A DNA stretch of 40,189 nt from Cytophagales bacterium. GTDB lineage: Bacteria; Bacteroidota; Bacteroidia; Cytophagales; Thermoflexibacteraceae. Numbering within the stretch: the first letter of the stretch is position 1; each line of letters begins with the position of its first letter. The DNA lies in contig CANGYA010000012.1 in NCBI GenBank assembly GCA_947457925.1, forward strand, positions 1 through 40,189. Reading direction: 5' to 3'. This document shows positions 29,013 to 37,355 of this stretch, in pieces. The notes beneath the pieces were generated by a model. That model saw nothing but the letters and a program-made list of their open reading frames with translations, did no database searches and was not told the origin of the DNA. A program made the position numbers and the translations under genes.

Positions 29013-29690
29013 ATGCAATTCTTACAACTATTCCTACAAACTGTTGATGAACCAAGCACCTCAACAGCTTCTTTGAGCCTTTTTGAATTGATTATGAAAG
29101 GGGGGATTATTATGATACCCATTTTCTTATTGTCATTTCTAAGTATCTATATCATGGTAGAAAGGTATGTTTTTATTAAAAAAGCAGCCAAAATAGATAA
29201 ATCTTTTATGGACAAAGTGAAAGATTTGTTGTATAAACATGATTTTCAGGGGGCTATTCAGCTTTGTCATCAAATAGATTCACCTATTGCCAGAGTGGTA
29301 GAAAAAGGGATTAAACGTATCGGAAGCCCTATTACAGACATTAAAGAAGCCATAGAGTCTGTAGGTAGTATAGAAATGTCTAAAATGGAAAACAGACTTT
29401 CTTACTTAGGTTTGGTGGCGGGTACAGCCCCTATGTTGGGTTTTATCGGGACTATCATGGGGATTATCAAGATTTTTTACAATATTTCTTTGTCTGACAA
29501 CATTAGCATTGGTATCATAGCAGGGGGTTTGTACGAAAAAATGATTACAAGTTGTGCAGGGTTGATAGTGGGCGTAGTGGCTTATACAGGGTATCACTAC
29601 CTCAATATGATGATTGATAAATTTGCGGTGCAAATAGAAAGTACCAGCGTAGAGTTTATTGATATTTTGCAAGAACCTATGAAAAAATAG
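29013..29690 (+). CDS. MotA/TolQ/ExbB-family proton channel protein
   Basis: The 225-residue product has the family layout: a first membrane segment (IIMIPIFLLSFLSIYIMVERY), a cytoplasmic loop, and two further segments (YLGLVAGTAPMLGFIGTIMGI with the conserved TAPMLGFIGT, and SCAGLIVGVVAYTGYHYL). It would use the proton gradient to energise outer-membrane transport with ExbD/TonB-type partners. No exbD follows; a terminator stands 31 bases after the stop, so it is an orphan here. The paralogue class (ExbB versus TolQ) cannot be told. Confidence 0.85.
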   Translation: MQFLQLFLQTVDEPSTSTASLSLFELIMKGGIIMIPIFLLSFLSIYIMVERYVFIKKAAKIDKSFMDKVKDLLYKHDFQGAIQLCHQIDSPIARVVEKGIKRIGSPITDIKEAIESVGSIEMSKMENRLSYLGLVAGTAPMLGFIGTIMGIIKIFYNISLSDNISIGIIAGGLYEKMITSCAGLIVGVVAYTGYHYLNMMIDKFAVQIESTSVEFIDILQEPMKK

Positions 29691-29720
29691 TGATTTTGTT
29701 AGCAATAAAGATGTAATATT

Positions 29721-29753
29721 AAAGGTGTAATCTTTCAAAAAGATTACACCTTT
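29721..29753. terminator. bidirectional terminator
   Basis: AAAGGTGTAATCT pairs with AGATTACACCTTT with flanking A and T runs, between the convergent ExbB-like and GHL10 genes. Confidence 0.8.
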
Positions 29754-29778
29754 CTTTATTTACCTTTTTTTTATTTTC

Positions 29779-31389
29779 TTAGGGAGTAACAGATTTATCC
29801 CAAAGGTTTGCCCACTGTGCAAAAGTCTGTAGAAAATCTGCCCATGAACCACTGTCTTTGTATTGAATTTTGGTAGGTGTACTGCCCAAACTTTCGTTAT
29901 TCGCCCTGTCCAAAGCCGTAATCACATAGACATATTCGCCGTTGCCTTGTAAATTTTGGTCAATAAACACCGTTTTTTCTTGGCGGTGAACAGCAATAAT
30001 ATGACTGGGGTTTTCTATGTCAATGACTTCATCTTTGCCAAAACGGTAAATGACATAACCCACAACGTCTTTTACATTTTGACTACTTTTCCAATACAAC
30101 AAAATGCCTTCTTTCGCACAAAAAGCCTCTACTTGTGTAGGTGGCGGTGGCGGTACGTTATCTTTCCAAGTCATTGGAGGCAACAAGGCATAATGTCTGT
30201 TCAAAGAGTTTCGCAAAGAATCTTGAAAACCTAATAAATTGGTAGTCAAAGACTTAGAACTATAAAAAATACTGCCTTGCAAGTTTAATTGTCTGTTTAG
30301 TTGTAACTGCTGCTTTATTTCGCCTTTGTCTGTCCATTTGCTATCTTCTTTGCCACTTAATTTGTAAACGGCATGACCAATATATAAATGCCTACCAAAC
30401 GTATTTTTTGCCCACCATTCCGTTAGGGTTTTGTAAGGCACTTTGTCGGATTGATGACTGAAATAATTTTGCGGAGCTATGTAGTCTATCCAACCCTTTG
30501 ACAACCAGAGCCTTGTGTCTGCAAATAAATGGTCATAGGCTGTCAATCCGCCTGTAGTTGCCGAACCGTTGGCATCTTGGGCTTGGTTTCGCCAAACGGG
30601 GAACGGACTGATGCCAAATTTTAGGTAAGGTTTTGTTTGTTTCAACGTCTGCGAAAGTTGGGCAACAAATTGGTTAATATTTTCTCTCCGCCAATCTGCC
30701 TTGTTACTAAATGTTTTGCCGTATTGCAAAAACTGTTTTTCGTCCTTAATTTCAATATTTTCAGTAGGGTAAGGATAAAAATAATCATCTAAATGTACGC
30801 CGTCTATCTCGTATCTACGGGCTACATCTGCAATGACCTCTGTGATATAGCTTCGCACTTCGGGCAGGGCAGGATTAAATAACTTTGCCTTGCCGTAATC
30901 CATGAACCAAGTCGGTTGTTTTTTGGTAATGTGCGTATCGGGCAGATTTTTTGCCTTTGTGGTGTCCGTTAAAACCCTAAAAGGATTGAACCACGCATGA
31001 AACTCCATACCTCTGGCGTGAGTTTCGGTTATCATAAACGCCAAAGGGTCATAATACGGTTGGGGCATTGTGCCATGTTTGCCTGTGAGCCACTCCGACC
31101 AATGTTCGTAAGGGCTAAAATAAAAGGCATCTGTTTGTGGGCGAATCTGCACAAACACCGCATTCAGTTTACTTTTGGCGTGTTCGTCCAAAATCCGAAT
31201 AAACTCTTGTTGTTGGGCTTGCACAGACAGCTTATTGGAAGAAGGAAAGTCTAAGTTCATGACGCTGGCAATCCACACGCCACGCATTTCTCGTTTAGGA
31301 CTTTTGATTTGAGCCACCATTTGAAGCGGAAAAAGCCCAAAAAACACCGTTATTGTTAGTAATGTGCCTTTGAAAATAGAATTTCTCAT
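29779..31389 (-). CDS. GHL10-type glycoside hydrolase-like protein, secreted
   Basis: From ATG 31389 the product has 536 residues. A signal peptide is clear (about residues 1-27, ending MVAQ). The catalytic-domain start matches the GHL10 (YngK-like, formerly DUF187) family: [17 protein letters not shown], followed by [40 protein letters not shown] and [15 protein letters not shown]. These are TIM-barrel hydrolase-like enzymes acting on glycans, possibly peptidoglycan-related. After a Pro-rich linker near residue 415 comes an FN3-like domain ([17 protein letters not shown] to [11 protein letters not shown]). It acts in the periplasm or on the surface. Confidence 0.85.
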   Translation of the reverse strand: MRNSIFKGTLLTITVFFGLFPLQMVAQIKSPKREMRGVWIASVMNLDFPSSNKLSVQAQQQEFIRILDEHAKSKLNAVFVQIRPQTDAFYFSPYEHWSEWLTGKHGTMPQPYYDPLAFMITETHARGMEFHAWFNPFRVLTDTTKAKNLPDTHITKKQPTWFMDYGKAKLFNPALPEVRSYITEVIADVARRYEIDGVHLDDYFYPYPTENIEIKDEKQFLQYGKTFSNKADWRRENINQFVAQLSQTLKQTKPYLKFGISPFPVWRNQAQDANGSATTGGLTAYDHLFADTRLWLSKGWIDYIAPQNYFSHQSDKVPYKTLTEWWAKNTFGRHLYIGHAVYKLSGKEDSKWTDKGEIKQQLQLNRQLNLQGSIFYSSKSLTTNLLGFQDSLRNSLNRHYALLPPMTWKDNVPPPPPTQVEAFCAKEGILLYWKSSQNVKDVVGYVIYRFGKDEVIDIENPSHIIAVHRQEKTVFIDQNLQGNGEYVYVITALDRANNESLGSTPTKIQYKDSGSWADFLQTFAQWANLWDKSVTP

Positions 31390-31394
31390 TTTTG

Positions 31395-31426
31395 TTTGTT
31401 TGTAAATCATATTCTTTATACTTTTG
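31395..31426 (+). promoter_or_regulatory. consensus promoter of rpsU
   Basis: TTTG (31395-31398), 20 bases, TACTTTTG (31419-31426), 38 bases before the ATG. Confidence 0.7.
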
Positions 31427-31464
31427 CAGTTAAGATAAACGTTTATCCAAAATCTTTTACAAAT

Positions 31465-31662
31465 ATGCTGGTAGTAACTATCAAAGAAAACGAATCATTA
31501 GATAAGGCACTTAAAAGATTCAAGAAAAAATTTGAAAAAACAGGTGTCTTGAGAGAGTTGCGTAGAAGAGCAGCTTACGAAAAACCATCTGTAAGTCGCC
31601 GTAACACAGTTATTCGTGCTGCATACAAGCAAGCATTGAGAGCAGAAGACGAAACAATGTAA
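31465..31662 (+). CDS. rpsU: ribosomal protein bS21
   Basis: The ATG at 31465 gives the expected 65-residue protein. The sequence has the family features: [21 protein letters not shown] cut short here, [20 protein letters not shown], and a basic C-terminus. bS21 is a small-subunit protein that helps mRNA base-pair with the 16S rRNA 3' end; Bacteroidota use it while often lacking strong Shine-Dalgarno sequences. It has its own consensus promoter and terminator. The longer frame from 31396 runs through the promoter and is not used. Confidence 0.95.
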   Translation: MLVVTIKENESLDKALKRFKKKFEKTGVLRELRRRAAYEKPSVSRRNTVIRAAYKQALRAEDETM

Positions 31663-31665
31663 AAT

Positions 31666-31698
31666 AAAAATCCATTTCTTAGTCGGGAAATGGATTTT
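31666..31698 (+). terminator. terminator of rpsU
   Basis: AAAAATCCATTTC pairs with GAAATGGATTTTT, followed by more T, directly after the stop. Confidence 0.8.
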
Positions 31699-31754
31699 TT
31701 GTTTTTAATACTATATAGATGTTTTGCATAGGATAGGTTTGCAAACACTATCCT

Positions 31755-32756
31755 ATGCAAATCAATCAATTACCCCCAAAGACTATTTGTATAAAAATGC
31801 AACAACAACTATTTTCCCCCAACGAACAAGCCCAATTACTGAATGCAGACAAACTTCCTGCGGATATTATGAAGGTTATACACCGCGAAAAGTGGCTATT
31901 GATGTGGGTAGCAAAAAAATTTAACGGTTTAGATTTGCCTTTTAGTCAAGGGCTGGATTTGTTGTATCAACTTGCGAAAATTGATGGAAGTTTGGGCTGG
32001 TTGGTTACCTTGTGTGCAGGGGCAAATTATTTCTCAAAAAATTTAGCTCCGCAAATTGCTACCGAAATTTTTAGTACAAGCCATGTGTGTTTGGGCGGTA
32101 GTGGCATGGTAGGCGGAACTGCCGAAGCTATCAACGCACACGAATTTCGTATTAATGGCAAGTGGAAATACGCAACAGGTTCATCACATCTCACACATTT
32201 TACCCTCAATGCCAAAGTGTGTGATGAAATTGTATCCTTTGTTTTGCCCAAAGAAAAAGTAACTATCATTCCCGATTGGACTTCAATGGGAATGCGGGCT
32301 ACCAATACCTTTTCGTTTGAGGTAACAGACGTAGTAGTGTCCCAAAAATATAGTTTTCGGTACGACCAATTTTTTACCCAAGACAATACTTCTGAAATTC
32401 CTTTTGTAGTTTTTGCAGATTTAACTTTATTGGTCAATTATATAGGTATGGCTCAAAGTTTTGCGGAAAAAGTGGGTAGCTCAACCATGCAACTTTATGC
32501 AGAAAATGTACTTACCAAAATAGTAACTATTGCCAAAGAAATTGAGCAACAAATAGCTAATAATCAATCATTTGACCCAAAAAATATACAAGCCATTCAT
32601 AGTTTTGGTGAGGCAACCGTTGAAAAATTATGTGAATATTTTGCTCAAACCTACCCAATGGCTGGTATTGCAGCCAGTCGTACCACTTCGCCTATAAACC
32701 AAGTGTTTAGAGATTTTTTTACAGCAACGCAACACGCAAATTTTAGGAAAAAGTAA
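31755..32756 (+). CDS. acyl-CoA dehydrogenase-like protein
   Basis: The 333-residue product has the fold signature of acyl-CoA dehydrogenase-like flavoproteins: an N-terminal helical part (LPADIMKVIHREKWLLMWVAKKF), a middle beta-domain with INGKWKYATGSSHLTHFTL and VTIIPDWTSMGMRATNTFSFEV, and a C-terminal helical bundle. It resembles the HpaB/DszC-like branch more than a fatty-acid dehydrogenase. It is shorter than the usual 380-400 residues. The start could also be 31797 (Met15), which fits the family N-terminus better; TAGGTTTG at 31733-31740 is a possible -7 box. No operon partner. Confidence 0.75.
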   Translation: MQINQLPPKTICIKMQQQLFSPNEQAQLLNADKLPADIMKVIHREKWLLMWVAKKFNGLDLPFSQGLDLLYQLAKIDGSLGWLVTLCAGANYFSKNLAPQIATEIFSTSHVCLGGSGMVGGTAEAINAHEFRINGKWKYATGSSHLTHFTLNAKVCDEIVSFVLPKEKVTIIPDWTSMGMRATNTFSFEVTDVVVSQKYSFRYDQFFTQDNTSEIPFVVFADLTLLVNYIGMAQSFAEKVGSSTMQLYAENVLTKIVTIAKEIEQQIANNQSFDPKNIQAIHSFGEATVEKLCEYFAQTYPMAGIAASRTTSPINQVFRDFFTATQHANFRKK

Positions 32757-32785
32757 AAGATTAAGAGGTTTTTCAAAAAACTGAA

Positions 32786-32809
32786 TTGTAGCATAGACTT
32801 TAGTCTGTG
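32786..32809 (+). repeat. dispersed 24-bp repeat, variant copy at the left of a composite
   Basis: TTGTAGCATAGACTTTAG and the rest of the 24-mer, with one change at the left end. It is inverted relative to the copy at 33330. Confidence 0.7.
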
Positions 32810-32822
32810 ATGCCTACTCCAA

Positions 32823-33078
32823 TGCTATTAAGCTAAGAAATATCAAATTAACCCCGTAGGGGTGCAATATTTGTAGAAAATAGTGAATCTACTCAACTTC
32901 CAAACCCCGTAGGGGTGGCATATACCACCCCTACGGGGTTTGGGTGGAGTACACTTTACTTTTTGCTATAAATATTTCAGACGCAATGGAATTGTACTAA
33001 CGGACTTAAAATAAATATAATAACTTAATAATCAATTAGTTACAAATTTTTTATTTTTACATTCTTAGCTTAATAGCA
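32823..33078. mobile_element. MITE-like unit 1
   Basis: Bounded by 15-bp terminal inverted repeats TGCTATTAAGCTAAG and CTTAGCTTAATAGCA. Contains a stem with 19-bp arms at 32900-32918/32925-32943 around ACCCCGTAGGGGT. No reading frame. Related to unit 2. Confidence 0.65.
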
Positions 33079-33093
33079 CAGACTAAAGTCCAA

Positions 33094-33331
33094 TGCTATT
33101 AAGCTAAGGAAAGTCTAAATAAGCCCTTTAGGGGTGAAATCTTTGTAGAAAAGATGGGGCTACTACACAAAACCCCGTAGGGGTGAAATCTGATGACACC
33201 CCTACGGGGTTTTATGAAGTGGACTTACTCTTTTGCTACAAAGATACCAAGCCTACGGCTTTATTTAAATTTTTAAATTATTGATTATTAAGTAGTTAAA
33301 AAATAAATTTAATTCCCTTAGCTTAATAGCA
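33094..33331. mobile_element. MITE-like unit 2
   Basis: Same 15-bp terminal inverted repeats and internal AACCCCGTAGGGGTG stem as unit 1, with diverged filler. The two units are separated by a 15-base remnant (CAGACTAAAGTCCAA) of the 24-bp repeat. Confidence 0.65.
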
Positions 33332-33367
33332 CAGACTAGGCGTCCCCGACTAAAGTCTATGCTACAG
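33330..33367 (-). repeat. 24-bp repeat with a 14-bp insertion, right end of composite
   Basis: CACAGACTA, then GGCGTCCCCGACTA, then AAGTCTATGCTACAG. The inserted block duplicates GACTA. Confidence 0.65.
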
Positions 33368-33373
33368 TATTAT

Positions 33374-34246
33374 TTAGCGCAAAACCTTTAAATTTTTTGG
33401 AAAAATTTGATAGTCCAAATCCGCAGGCATTCCCACAGGCTCACCATCTACGTGCAACCAATTCGCAGCTTTACGGCGTATTTTTACGTTTTCTGCCCGT
33501 ATAATTTCTACTTTTCGGCTACGGTGCAAAGAATAAGTGAACAACCGCCAAGAAAAAACCATGCCTTGTAAGGGAGAACGAATCGGATTGACAATACACA
33601 AATCAAAACGACCATCATTAATTTCTGCTTGTGGTGCTATGTAAGCATTATTGCCGTATTGTCCTGCATTGGCTAAAGTAATCAAATGCGACTGCCTTTC
33701 TTGTTTTTTGCCGTCAATTTCCAATTCATACCATTCGGGTTGGTAGGAGAAAAAACATCTAAAACTTGTCATCATGTATGTCCACAAGCCCCTTGTTTTT
33801 TGCAAAGAAAATTCGTGGGCTACCAATGCGTCATAACCCATGCCCGAAGTACAAAAAAATGGCGTTTCATTCACTTTACAAGAGTCTATAGTCAATTCTT
33901 CCGCCTGATTGAGCCGTCTTAATGCAGGAATAATGCCCATTGGAATCCCCAAGTGCCTCGCCAAACCATTGCCCGACCCTGTAGGCACAATATACAGAGC
34001 CGTATCCGAACCTGTAAGTCCTTTGGCTACTTCGTTTACCGTACCATCTCCGCCCACCGCCACAATAACCTCAAAACGGTGTCTGTTCTGAAACGCAATT
34101 TCGGTGGCGTGTCCTGCATATTGCGTATAGTGTACGTCTGGCTCAAACTGCTGCTTATCTACCCAACGTGCAATAGAAAACTCCATGTTTTCTTTTTTGG
34201 TAGTACCAGATTTGGGATTGACAATAAATAATATGCGTCTTTTCAT
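33374..34246 (-). CDS. YegS/DagK-type lipid kinase
   Basis: The 290-residue product has the diacylglycerol-kinase catalytic domain: NPKSGT at the start, VGGDGTVNEVAKGL, and PTGSGNGLARHLGIP (the family PxGTxNDxAR motif in a variant form), and WLHVDGEP in the C-terminal beta domain. It would phosphorylate diacylglycerol or another lipid alcohol at the inner membrane. It is a single gene, divergent from the DUF4231 gene with an intergenic gap of about 100 bases. No signal peptide. Confidence 0.85.
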   Translation of the reverse strand: MKRRILFIVNPKSGTTKKENMEFSIARWVDKQQFEPDVHYTQYAGHATEIAFQNRHRFEVIVAVGGDGTVNEVAKGLTGSDTALYIVPTGSGNGLARHLGIPMGIIPALRRLNQAEELTIDSCKVNETPFFCTSGMGYDALVAHEFSLQKTRGLWTYMMTSFRCFFSYQPEWYELEIDGKKQERQSHLITLANAGQYGNNAYIAPQAEINDGRFDLCIVNPIRSPLQGMVFSWRLFTYSLHRSRKVEIIRAENVKIRRKAANWLHVDGEPVGMPADLDYQIFPKNLKVLR

Positions 34247-34348
34247 ACTTGCGAATATACGTTGAAAGCAAAAAAAAATCGTAAATTTTTGCCTTTTGTT
34301 TGCAAAACTTGTATTTTACTACTCAAATCAAACTTATTCCTTACAATT

Positions 34349-34981
34349 ATGCCCGAACAAACATCTCAAACACAGCCAGACGAAAAAGTACAAGATTGGT
34401 ATGTATCGCCAAGTAGTTTTGACATAGAACGTTACTTGAATAAACGCATACATGGACAATTAGAATATTTTAATGGTAAATCTTCCTCAGAAAAGACAAA
34501 ATACTTTAATTACCAATGGACATTGATTATTTGTTCTTCTCTCACACCTATCTTAGTTTCTGTTTCAGAAAGTAGTATTTTAGGCAGCCGAGATGGTTTG
34601 GTACATAATCTTGTTTATATCATTACCTTAGCTACATCTTTTATTGTAAGTGTGTTGGCAGCAGCCTTAAAGACATTCAAATACCAAGAAAACTGGACTA
34701 CGACAAGGGCTGTTTGTGAAATGATTAACCGTGAAAAATTCTTGTACGAAGCCTGTGTAGGAGACTATGCAGACAAAAAACGCAGGGATGCCTTGTTTGT
34801 AGAACGGATAGAAGGGCTTTTGGCTCGTGAGCAAAACCAATGGTTAGGTACTGCTAATGCCAATTCTACCAAAGATGGTGTAAAAGACGAGGACGGAGAT
34901 GGCGACATAGACGAAAATGACGTTAAACTTGCTAAAAAAACGAAGTCGATTGAATTACCAGAGGATAAAGAAGAAAAATAA
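34349..34981 (+). CDS. DUF4231 membrane protein with a C-terminal EF-hand-like loop
   Basis: From ATG 34349 the product has 210 residues. The middle resembles DUF4231: an N-terminal helical part (RYLNKRIHGQLEYFNGKSS), then two membrane segments (WTLIICSSLTPILVSV and LVYIITLATSFIVSVLAAAL), and the following helix (ENWTTTRAVCEMINREKFLYE). The C-terminus has the loop DEDGDGDIDEND, which matches the 12-residue EF-hand calcium-binding pattern, though without flanking EF helices. Family function is unknown. A terminator at 35007-35044 follows. Confidence 0.7.
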   Translation: MPEQTSQTQPDEKVQDWYVSPSSFDIERYLNKRIHGQLEYFNGKSSSEKTKYFNYQWTLIICSSLTPILVSVSESSILGSRDGLVHNLVYIITLATSFIVSVLAAALKTFKYQENWTTTRAVCEMINREKFLYEACVGDYADKKRRDALFVERIEGLLAREQNQWLGTANANSTKDGVKDEDGDGDIDENDVKLAKKTKSIELPEDKEEK

Positions 34982-35006
34982 ATAAACTCACTTCACTACA
35001 TTTTCA

Positions 35007-35044
35007 ACTTTCCAAGCCTAAACAGTTTGGAAAGTCTTTCTTTT
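35007..35044 (+). terminator. terminator of the DUF4231 gene
   Basis: ACTTTCCAA pairs with TTGGAAAGT, followed by a T-rich run. Confidence 0.7.
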
Positions 35045-35078
35045 AACAATCTAAGCATTTATTCAAACACAAAATAAT

Positions 35079-35603
35079 ATGGCTGTTTTAATTGGACAAA
35101 CCCACCCTGTTGCAAACCAACTAAAGGGTATGCAAAACTATATAGCTCAATTTAATGTGAGTTTTTTTGATGGACTGTACTATTTGCAGCACCCTACGCC
35201 AGCACAAAAAGCTACGTGGAAGTCGGCGGCGTTGTCGTATGGCGTTTATACAGAGGCGAATATTCCGTTTTTGTTGGTAGAGTTTGTCAAAGAAAAATGG
35301 AATTTTGTAGTGCCTCTCAATATTTTGGCTGCAAATGCTGATGATAGGGCGGATTTTATGAGCAGTAAAGATGCTGTGCTTAATTTGTTTATGGTCAATG
35401 CAGACTCTGATATTACGGAGCAAATTCGCACTTTAAAAGTAGATGCGACTTTTGCAGCCAAAGTTCGCCTCACTTGTGCTGAACAACTGAAAAACTACCA
35501 AACGGCTACAGATGTAAACAATGCTGCCCAGCAAATTCTAAAAAATAAAAATTATGCTTTGATGAAGCCTGTGGCGTACATGGTGAATGTATTGACAATA
35601 TGA
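35079..35603 (+). CDS. unrecognised 174-residue protein
   Basis: Soluble product with mixed helices and no signal peptide. The middle has FLLVEFVKEKWNFVVPLNIL and the end is helical (NNAAQQILKNKNYALMKPV). No family recognised. It stands alone between two terminators. Confidence 0.5.
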   Translation: MAVLIGQTHPVANQLKGMQNYIAQFNVSFFDGLYYLQHPTPAQKATWKSAALSYGVYTEANIPFLLVEFVKEKWNFVVPLNILAANADDRADFMSSKDAVLNLFMVNADSDITEQIRTLKVDATFAAKVRLTCAEQLKNYQTATDVNNAAQQILKNKNYALMKPVAYMVNVLTI

Positions 35604-35691
35604 TATATCGTTAATTTAGGGTTTTATCCCTGCAAGTTAGGATAGATTGGTTCTGTTTTTATGACCTCACCCACATCTTCCAACTCAGTTG

Positions 35692-35716
35692 CCTCTCCAT
35701 TTGGAGAGGTTTTTTT
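35692..35716. terminator. CCTCTCCA stem-loop with T-run
   Basis: CCTCTCCA, TT, TGGAGAGG, then seven T. Member of the CCCCTCTCC repeat family, here acting as a terminator-like element between two convergent genes. Confidence 0.65.
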
Positions 35717-35728
35717 GACATTTTAACC

Positions 35729-36349
35729 TCAAAATTGATGTCTAAACCGCAGCCCATTGCCCGTAAACTGCACTTTTTCCAAAACTTCTTGCATTTTTGT
35801 TCCGTTGCTTTGATGCACAAAGACCATAGACAAGTCAAAAAGTAGCAAAAAAGAACCTTGTAACAACAAAGATTTACCGTAACCTGATAACCTTTCGGGA
35901 AGATTGGCGGTGTTATGAGATTTTTCTATTAAATACAAACCTGTCATCATATATGCCACATCAAGCCCTGCATTGATTAGCAAAATTTTTTGTATTTGAT
36001 GATGATTTTTTAGTGTGGCTTGCCATGTAAGTCCTTCTACGTCAAGTGTATAGGCTTGGTACAAACCCATACCCGCCAAACCTACATTGACAATGTTCCA
36101 TGCTGCATTCATTTGGTTGAAATAATAGGCTTCGTTTTGTGGTTGGCTTGCCATCACTATTCCGCCTACCAATAGATTGCCCACTGCCCAACTACCTAAA
36201 ATCCACATACCTGTTTGATTGGTTTGGCGGTAAGTTTTAGCAAAATCTTTGAATTGTGTTTGAAAAGACAGAGAATCTTGGGCTATGACTGTGCTTGTCC
36301 ACCACAGCAAAGCAAAAATAAAGGCAATTTTGACAAATTTAGGTCGCAT
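35729..36349 (-). CDS. membrane protein of the Bacteroidota DUF6992 type
   Basis: The 206-residue product has a signal peptide (MRPKFVKIAFIFALLWWTST, cut after about residue 23, VIAQ) and three further membrane-type segments. The motif MWILGSWAVGNLLVGGIVM followed by NQMNAAWNIVNVGLAGMGL matches the family I recall as DUF6992, of unknown function in Bacteroidota membranes. It reads toward the stem-loop at 35692. Confidence 0.6.
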   Translation of the reverse strand: MRPKFVKIAFIFALLWWTSTVIAQDSLSFQTQFKDFAKTYRQTNQTGMWILGSWAVGNLLVGGIVMASQPQNEAYYFNQMNAAWNIVNVGLAGMGLYQAYTLDVEGLTWQATLKNHHQIQKILLINAGLDVAYMMTGLYLIEKSHNTANLPERLSGYGKSLLLQGSFLLLFDLSMVFVHQSNGTKMQEVLEKVQFTGNGLRFRHQF

Positions 36350-36465
36350 AATCGTTGAAACTTTATATGAAAACTCAATACAAGTTGTTTTGTTTCATAT
36401 AGGCTTTTTTGTTTTTTACTATCGAAATAATCTTGTAAAGCTACCATTTGTAGTTGCAAAACGTC

Positions 36466-36473
36466 TAACTTTG
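36466..36473 (+). promoter_or_regulatory. -7 box of the TPR gene
   Basis: TAACTTTG, exact match, 21 bases before the ATG at 36495. The -33 element is not clear. Confidence 0.5.
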
Positions 36474-36494
36474 AGTCTTTATACTGAAAATTTT

Positions 36495-37232
36495 ATGAAA
36501 CTATTTTTTTACTTATTGACACTATTGTATAGCAGTTTTGTTGTGGCTCAAGACGGCTTGTATTCTTACGAAAAAGCCAATGAATTGGCTGATAAACAGC
36601 AATTTAAAGAGGCTATTCGCCTTTATACTTTTGCGATTGACTCTTTGGAAAAACAAGACAAAGAATTAAATAAAACACACCTTGTCAAAGCCTACAACAA
36701 CAGAGGTATTGCTTATGGACAAACCAAAAACTTATTATTGGCTTTGTTTGATTTTAACAAAGTAATTGAGTTGGACAAGCAACAAGTAGATACCTATTTG
36801 AATAGGGCAAATGTAGAAATGTCTATGGCGATGTTCAAAGAAGCCTTAGCCGATTTCAACAAAGTATTGCAGTTTAAACCGCAAAGTGTAGAAGTGTACT
36901 ATCAACGTGGCATGATGTTACTCTTTGATACACAGCAGTTTGCGGAGGCAGAAAAAGATTTGAAAAAAGCAGCAGAACTACAACCGCAAAATTCAGAAAT
37001 TTTGGCATATCACGCCTTAGCTTTGTTTGAAACAGGTCAAAATGCACAAGCCTTGACACAAGTAAACAAGTCTATAGCTTTGAATAAAGATTTTGCAGAA
37101 GCCTATTATTACCGTTCACAAATCTATCGAGTGATGAACCAAAAAGACAAAGCCCTACAAGACATCAATAAAGCCTTAGCATTAGCTCCCAAAACACCTG
37201 AATATGAGGCTTTACGCAATAAATTGAAATAA
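36495..37232 (+). CDS. secreted TPR-repeat protein
   Basis: From ATG 36495 the product has 245 residues with a signal peptide (MKLFFYLLTLLYSSFVVAQ). Residues 20-245 contain about six tetratricopeptide-like repeats (for example YNNRGIAYGQTKNLLLALFD, and AYYYRSQIYRVMNQKDKALQ), a helical scaffold for protein binding, in the periplasm. The longer frame from 36285 runs through promoter sequence. No partner gene is adjacent. Confidence 0.8.
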   Translation: MKLFFYLLTLLYSSFVVAQDGLYSYEKANELADKQQFKEAIRLYTFAIDSLEKQDKELNKTHLVKAYNNRGIAYGQTKNLLLALFDFNKVIELDKQQVDTYLNRANVEMSMAMFKEALADFNKVLQFKPQSVEVYYQRGMMLLFDTQQFAEAEKDLKKAAELQPQNSEILAYHALALFETGQNAQALTQVNKSIALNKDFAEAYYYRSQIYRVMNQKDKALQDINKALALAPKTPEYEALRNKLK

Positions 37233-37298
37233 ATGTTAAGTTTGACGAACTTTATTTGGTAGTATAATTAAAGTTAGTAGTTTTTTAGATATATCTAC

Positions 37299-37328
37299 TT
37301 GTAAATCCGATACAAAGCCCTAAATTTG
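37299..37328 (+). promoter_or_regulatory. consensus promoter of the PpiD-like gene
   Basis: TTG (37299-37301), 19 bases, TAAATTTG (37321-37328). The -7 box covers the upstream ATG at 37326, which fixes the start at 37356. Confidence 0.7.
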
Positions 37329-37355
37329 CAGCCTAAAAATTTAGACACAAATTTT

